In this document: positions 60,973 through 64,000 of the stretch, one piece after another
How the letters are laid out: each line of letters starts with the position of its first letter
Position numbering within the stretch: position 1 is the first letter of the stretch
Origin: JABMQW01 sp964439935
Lineage (GTDB): Bacteria > Fidelibacterota > Marinisomatia > Marinisomatales > TCS56
Direction of reading: 5' to 3'
Assembly: GCA_964439935.1 (NCBI GenBank)
Contig: CAYTPW010000001.1
Coordinates: forward strand, 366,776-430,775
DNA: 64,000 bases
The notes under the pieces: model-generated
What the model was told of the DNA's origin: nothing
What the model saw: only the letters and a program-made list of their open reading frames with translations
Database searches by the model: none
Program-made: the position numbers and the translations under genes

Positions 60973-61079
60973 AAATAACGGTACTGGTATATGGTGCCCG
61001 AACACGTGCATGACCCTCAAGCGGCGATTCATCGTCCGTGTGGGGATCACCTTAATACCATTGTTAGGGCACGCTTAGA
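60973..61079 (-). repeat. attC-like site after GNAT
   Basis: R'' is CCCTAAC (61079-61073) and R' is GTTATTT (60979-60973). Inner arms TAACAATGGTATTAAGGTG and the reverse of TAACGGTACTGGTATATGGT pair well. Length is 107 bp, with a central hairpin region rich in G and C. It lies 38 bp after the GNAT stop. Confidence 0.65.
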
Positions 61080-61117
61080 TTGATAACTTAACTTCCTATT
61101 TATTAAAATTTTTAAAT

Positions 61118-61732
61118 TCATGAATTTGTTTCTCTGACCATCTCCCACATAGGCTGATTAACAATGGGTAGAGTAATCTTTTTTATTAATTTGAATCCAT
61201 ACTTTTCGTACATATCAACATTTCTTTTGGTTTCTGTTTCCAGGTAAAGAGGTTTCTTTAATTTTTCGCTTTTGTCAATTAATGCTCGCAATATCATTCC
61301 TCCAAAACCTTGTCCCTGAAAACCTGTTGTTACTCCAATAACTAAAAGATATATGAACGATTTATCTTTCATATATTCATTACGATCTTCTTGCATTGGT
61401 TTAAAAACAGGTGCCATTATTTTTGCGACTTTCATTCCCATTTTCATACCTGATAGAATAGCACCACTTCGTATCATTCGCCAAAATGTCATATTAGAGG
61501 CATTCCCTGGGACTAATGCAGCAATTCCTTCGAGTTTTTTTGAAGATGCATATACTTCTCCGAATTTATAACAATATCTAACTGGAGATTCAAAACAAGC
61601 ACGGAATTTTTGTTCAATGTTGGATTTGCCTTCGAAAATCTTATTCCAAAGTGGATCATCTTGAAATGCATCTGCTAAGACAGCACTGGCTTTAGGAATG
61701 TCTTCCTTCTGAATTTTATACAGCATTTTCAT
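61118..61732 (-). CDS. Cassette: GNAT-family N-acetyltransferase
   Basis: This 204-residue protein has GNAT motifs: YLLVIGVTTGFQGQGFGGMI (acetyl-CoA loop QGQGFG) and LYLETETKRNVDMYEKYGFK. The N-terminal half AVLADAFQDDPLWNKIFEGK is typical of a GNAT group often found with resistance or stress genes. The acceptor is unknown. GNAT genes are among the most frequent integron cassette cargo. Confidence 0.85.
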   Translation of the reverse strand: MKMLYKIQKEDIPKASAVLADAFQDDPLWNKIFEGKSNIEQKFRACFESPVRYCYKFGEVYASSKKLEGIAALVPGNASNMTFWRMIRSGAILSGMKMGMKVAKIMAPVFKPMQEDRNEYMKDKSFIYLLVIGVTTGFQGQGFGGMILRALIDKSEKLKKPLYLETETKRNVDMYEKYGFKLIKKITLPIVNQPMWEMVRETNS

Positions 61733-61756
61733 AGACCATTTTTGAATTTTTCTGAT

Positions 61757-61783
61757 GCCCTACAGGTTCAGTGTTTGGTAGCC
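61757..61783 (-). repeat. Remnant attC-like site
   Basis: GGCTACC (61783-61777) and GTAGGGC (61763-61757) face each other at 13 bp distance. They look like R'' and R' that have lost bases, similar to the minimal site at 60047. Confidence is low. Confidence 0.3.
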
Positions 61784-61785
61784 TT

Positions 61786-62577
61786 TTATTTGCATTTTCT
61801 AATCACTAAGCCATTCTGACCACCGAAGAGGTTTGTTCCATCTGGTACTTTCTTATGTGAAACTAATTCAGCGAGAACCTCAAAACCTGCATTTCTAGCA
61901 ATCAACTTACTAAAAGGTAGCGACACAATCAGATTTGTGCAATTAACCATTGTGGCTACCTTTTGAAATCCTTTAGGTAACAAGATGCGTTCTGCAATTT
62001 TATCAACATAGTACAATATTTTGGAACTCCGATTTATGGAAAAGATGTATTTCCTTCCGAAATAAAGCACAGCAATTCCATTAGGTTTTAGTATTCTATT
62101 AACTTCGCTAAAATAATTCCTAAAAATATCTATTTTTTCTACATGTTGAAGAACAATAAATGAATATACAAAATCAATCGAATCACTTTCTGTTGGAATT
62201 TTTCTTCCCTCAGTTTTTATTAGAGTAAAATTGTTACATCCTCTTATCTTTAATTCATTTGCTACTTTTTCGTTGTTTTCGTGAATATCAATACCAATAA
62301 CACTTTTAAAATATCTACTAGCAACAGATAGAATGCGTCCACCTCCGTGCCCTATTTCAAGTGCAACCATATTTTCTGGGGAATGCAGAAATTGTGCTGT
62401 AGGACCTGCTATGTGAATCGAGAAATCTTAACTACCTCGAACGAATGCAGAATCCTTATCTTTAGTACTATCAAACCAAGTAAAAAATTCATCTTCTGAG
62501 GAAGATGCTGCCTTTGATATTTCTTCCCTAAAACCAATGATATGCCCACGTTTTTCAATTACTTTTCCAATTGCCAT
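61786..62577 (-). pseudogene. Cassette: broken SAM-dependent methyltransferase
   Basis: The frame opens at ATG 62577 (AIGKVIEKRGHIIGFREEIS ... FVRGS) and is stopped by TAA at 62430-62428, codon 50. Directly after, the same frame continues as DFSIHIAGPTAQFLHSPENM, then VALEIGHGGGRILSVASRYF (SAM motif I) and on to 61786. The two parts are in one frame with sensible sequence across the junction. The stop therefore looks like a point change, probably from a Tyr codon. A short product from ATG 62370 (194 residues) keeps motif I but loses the N-terminal cap. If no sequencing error is involved, the gene is inactive or truncated. Confidence 0.7.
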
Positions 62578-62598
62578 CAATACTTCCTTATCAAAAAA

Positions 62599-62760
62599 GG
62601 CTAACGGTCTAACTCACCGGGCGCAACTTGGCCTGGTGTTAGTTGGTTATTTGACATTTCCTGTTTCAAAATCTTCATTTTAGCAAATTGCCTGCCCCAC
62701 GAAGCCTTGGCGTAGTGGGGAAAAGCCCGCTATTTGCGTCCGGTGCTGTGGTTGTTAGAA
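62599..62760 (-). repeat. attC-like site after the YoeB/YefM pair
   Basis: R'' is TTCTAAC (62760-62754) and R' is GTTAGCC (62605-62599), with a second GTTAGAC-type box just inside. Inner arms CACCGGACGCAA and the reverse of CACCGGGCGCAA pair almost perfectly. The centre has a CCCCAC...GTGGGG hairpin. Length is 162 bp. It lies 8 bp after the toxin stop. Confidence 0.75.
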
Positions 62761-62767
62761 AGTGCGA

Positions 62768-63031
62768 CTATTCATAATGGGTCCACATTCGGATAACTTT
62801 TACAATGTTTTTATCTTCTAAAACTTGATATATCAATCGATGTTGTATATTTATTCTTCTTGAATAAGCTCCTGATAGATCGCCAAGTAATTTTTCAAAT
62901 GGTGGGGGAGAGCAAAATGGGTTTTCTTTTATAACTTTGAGAAGTTTGACTACTTTTGGCTTTAAACCAGCTGATTTAATTTTCTTTGAGTCCTTGATTG
63001 CTTGCTTAGTGTATATGATTTTCCATTTCAC
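62768..63031 (-). CDS. yoeB: Cassette: YoeB/Txe-type toxin
   Basis: This 87-residue RelE-superfamily mRNA interferase begins WKIIYTKQAIKDSKKIKSAG and ends in the classic YoeB block SRRINIQHRLIYQVLEDKNI with VKVIRMWTHYE. Basic and aromatic residues needed for ribosome-dependent RNA cleavage (R, H, Y near the C-terminus) are present. Its ATG overlaps the antitoxin stop by 4 bp. It is bacteriostatic when freed from its antitoxin and helps keep the cassette array stable. Confidence 0.92.
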   Translation of the reverse strand: MKWKIIYTKQAIKDSKKIKSAGLKPKVVKLLKVIKENPFCSPPPFEKLLGDLSGAYSRRINIQHRLIYQVLEDKNIVKVIRMWTHYE

Positions 63032-63267
63032 CAGTCAAGTTCCTCGGTATCATCAATATCAGTATTAAGTCCATCAACAATTGATTCTTTCATACCAGGA
63101 ATTGATGTTAGGAAGAGAGTTTCTTGAATTGCGCGCCAGTCTTCCTCAGCCAGTAGGATTGCATTTGTTTTTTTACCAGTAATTTGGATTGGCTCATGCG
63201 ACTCTGAAGCCTCAGTTAGCAGGTTATACAGATCGGCTCTTGCTTTTGTGACATTGATTGTTTTCAT
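63028..63267 (-). CDS. yefM: Cassette: YefM/Phd-type antitoxin
   Basis: This 79-residue protein matches the YefM/Phd family: INVTKARADLYNLLTEASES, PIQITGKKTNAILLAEEDWR and IQETLFLTSIPGMKESIVDG. The N-terminal half folds as a DNA-binding dimer and the C-terminus wraps the toxin. GGAG lies 6 bp before the ATG. A perfect operator lies 21 bp upstream. With the toxin it forms a self-regulated unit. Confidence 0.92.
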   Translation of the reverse strand: MKTINVTKARADLYNLLTEASESHEPIQITGKKTNAILLAEEDWRAIQETLFLTSIPGMKESIVDGLNTDIDDTEELDW

Positions 63268-63287
63268 ATTTTACTCCAATTATAATA

Positions 63288-63311
63288 TAACGTACGCAAT
63301 AAAGTACGTTA
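63288..63311. promoter_or_regulatory. Antitoxin operator of the YefM/YoeB cassette
   Basis: TAACGTAC (63288-63295) and GTACGTTA (63304-63311) are perfect 8-bp inverted arms with an 8-bp spacer. It lies just upstream of the yefM ribosome site and overlaps AT-rich promoter-like sequence (TATAAT-type hexamers at 63279-63289 on the minus strand). Autorepression by the antitoxin complex is the likely role. Confidence 0.65.
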
Positions 63312-63346
63312 ATGCAAGCAAAATATCTGGAATACTTGCCGCGCCC

Positions 63347-63415
63347 TTCTAACGGGTGAGTTAACCTGCATTTTGGAGAGTCGCGGAAAATGTCAGGTGG
63401 AACGATTTGTTATGT
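63347..63415 (-). repeat. attC-like site after the Met-rich gene
   Basis: R'' is ACATAAC (63415-63409) and R' is GTTAGAA (63353-63347). Inner arms CCACCTGACATTTT and the reverse of TAACCTGCATTTTGG pair. Length is 69 bp, close to class 1 integron cassette sites. It lies 6 bp after the stop of the upstream gene. Confidence 0.68.
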
Positions 63416-63421
63416 GTTTTT

Positions 63422-63859
63422 TCAAATAGTTGAAAATACTTTTGACATTTGTGATTTTAATTCCTTTTTGTCATCTTCAGATGCGTTTGATGTAGCTACA
63501 GATAGACATTTTGGACACATCATTTTCATCATTTGAAACATATCAATACCTTTTTCTTGCATCATATTCATCATCGTAGGCATCATAGTGTCCATCATGC
63601 CATCCATCTGCCCCATATCGATGTCCTTCATCATCATTGGCATCATCTTCATCATCATCTGCATCTTTTGTTCGAAGGTGAAGTCGGCCATCATAAGCGG
63701 CATCATCTTTTCCATGAGCTTGAGTTTTTCCTCAAATGTAAGATTTGACATCATGTGAGGCATCATTTTATCCATCATTTCGTCCTTTTCGCTGAAGCTC
63801 ATCTTTTCCATTGTGCCGCTCATCATTGGCATCATTTTCCGCATCATAAATTCCATCAT
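63422..63859 (-). CDS. Cassette: methionine-rich repeat protein
   Basis: This 145-residue product has about 46 methionines. It is built of repeats of roughly 23 residues of the form KMMPxMM(S/A)xxTFExK (for example MMPHMMSNLTFEEKLKLMEK, MMPLMMADFTFEQKMQ). A CPKC motif stands near the C-terminus (MMCPKCLSVATS). GGAG lies 7 bp upstream of the ATG. Methionine and cysteine side chains suggest soft-metal (copper or silver) binding or oxidant scavenging. No export signal is obvious. I know related MMPxMM proteins but no proven function. Confidence 0.75.
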   Translation of the reverse strand: MMEFMMRKMMPMMSGTMEKMSFSEKDEMMDKMMPHMMSNLTFEEKLKLMEKMMPLMMADFTFEQKMQMMMKMMPMMMKDIDMGQMDGMMDTMMPTMMNMMQEKGIDMFQMMKMMCPKCLSVATSNASEDDKKELKSQMSKVFSTI

Positions 63860-63938
63860 GGTTTTTCTCCTTTTTTTGATATTTGTTGAGATTAAAATGC
63901 TTATTCAAAATAATTAATAGCATTTGTCTATACTGTAC

Positions 63939-64000
63939 ACATAACGTCGCAGATAAGCAGCACCAAAGAGCGATAGCTTTTTGGTGTCTGATTTAATCCG
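63939..64000 (-). repeat. Partial attC-like site at the window edge
   Basis: R' is GTTATGT (63945-63939) with L' GCTGCTTATCTGCGAC. A central hairpin CACCAAA/TTTGGTG lies at 63961-63986. The R'' end is beyond the window. It shows that the array continues to the right. Confidence 0.55.

Larger units (their letters stand above)
56744..64000 (-). mobile_element. Chromosomal integron cassette array (distal end)
   Basis: All genes from 56810 to the right edge are on the minus strand. Most are single genes followed by a 60-160 bp imperfect palindrome whose outer boxes are AAC-type R'' and GTTRRRY-like R'. In at least two cassettes (56810 and 58280) the stop codon lies inside R''. The gene content is typical of sedentary integrons: a toxin-antitoxin pair with its own operator, GNAT, methyltransferases, nitroreductase. 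Cassettes should run away from attI, so an integrase gene, if present, would lie beyond 64000. The last attC is at 56744-56815. Confidence 0.72.

Noticed and set aside
63533..63748. His-rich plus-strand frame (about 71 codons)
   Set aside because: It is the mirror of the Met-rich gene: ATG repeats read in reverse as CAT histidine codons.
56744..64000. CRISPR array or transposon cluster as explanation for the repeated palindromes
   Set aside because: The palindromes differ in length and sequence, flank individual genes and share only short outer boxes; no transposase or Cas gene is seen.

Overview
The window looks like a chromosomal segment of an uncultured, anaerobic, Gram-negative bacterium of the FCB superphylum (Marinimicrobia, Calditrichota or KSB1-like). 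This is inferred from the gene mix: a Bacteroidetes-type alternative GlmU, a bleomycin-hydrolase-like C1 peptidase, a SUF operon with sufT, an RNF complex, ferredoxin-dependent 2-oxoacid oxidoreductases, methylmalonyl-CoA mutase and a selenocysteine-containing HdrA. No rRNA, tRNA or CRISPR array was seen.

Region by region. 1-3.9 kb (minus): biotin carboxylase, biotin carrier, a DjlA-like co-chaperone and methylmalonyl-CoA mutase (cut by the left edge) in one overlapping operon for propionyl-CoA metabolism. 3.95-7.1 kb: sugar and envelope genes, a zinc-ribbon protein, DUF3467 and a PAP2 phosphatase. 7.25-9.2 kb: a candidate small RNA and etfBA. 9.4-13 kb: a DNA methyltransferase with an overlapping unknown partner, dCMP deaminase and a lipoprotein. 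13-19.6 kb (minus): rrf2-sufBCDUTS with two Rrf2/IscR-type operators. 19.7-21.9 kb: fabF, a GAF protein and a zinc ribbon. 22-31.4 kb (minus): korDABC, a GltD/HdrA-like flavoprotein, HdrCB and a Sec-containing HdrA, a probable electron-bifurcating or confurcating module. selD (31.7-32.7 kb), itself a selenoprotein, lies beside it. 33.8-38.2 kb (plus): a second, fused KorA plus KorB and two-subunit fumarase. 38.4-46.8 kb: PBP1A, a C1 peptidase and small metabolic and membrane genes. 47.2-53.2 kb (plus): rnfCDGEA, a GxxExxY insertion cassette, then rnfB and an RseC-like gene. 53.2-56.7 kb: a glutamine synthetase family gene and two membrane proteins.

From 56.7 kb to the right edge every gene is on the minus strand, and most are followed by an attC-like imperfect palindrome ending in GTTRRRY-like boxes, often with the stop codon inside the R'' box. 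This is best explained as the distal end of a chromosomal integron cassette array. It carries two methyltransferases (one broken), DUF4332, agmatinase, nitroreductase, cupin, GNAT, a YoeB/YefM toxin-antitoxin pair with its own operator, and a protein that is about one third methionine. The integrase, if present, would lie beyond the right edge.

Two further layers stand out. First, short inverted-repeat elements of one sequence style (CAC.GAGACACAAAG...) sit in the sufC/sufB, sufB/rrf2 and hdrA/hdrCB gaps, and a related pair flanks the GxxExxY gene inside the rnf operon. Second, in-frame UGA codons with hairpins just downstream in hdrA and selD show that the organism uses selenocysteine. Metabolically, KOR, HDR, ETF and RNF together suggest ferredoxin-centred energy conservation with propionate/TCA-type carbon flow.
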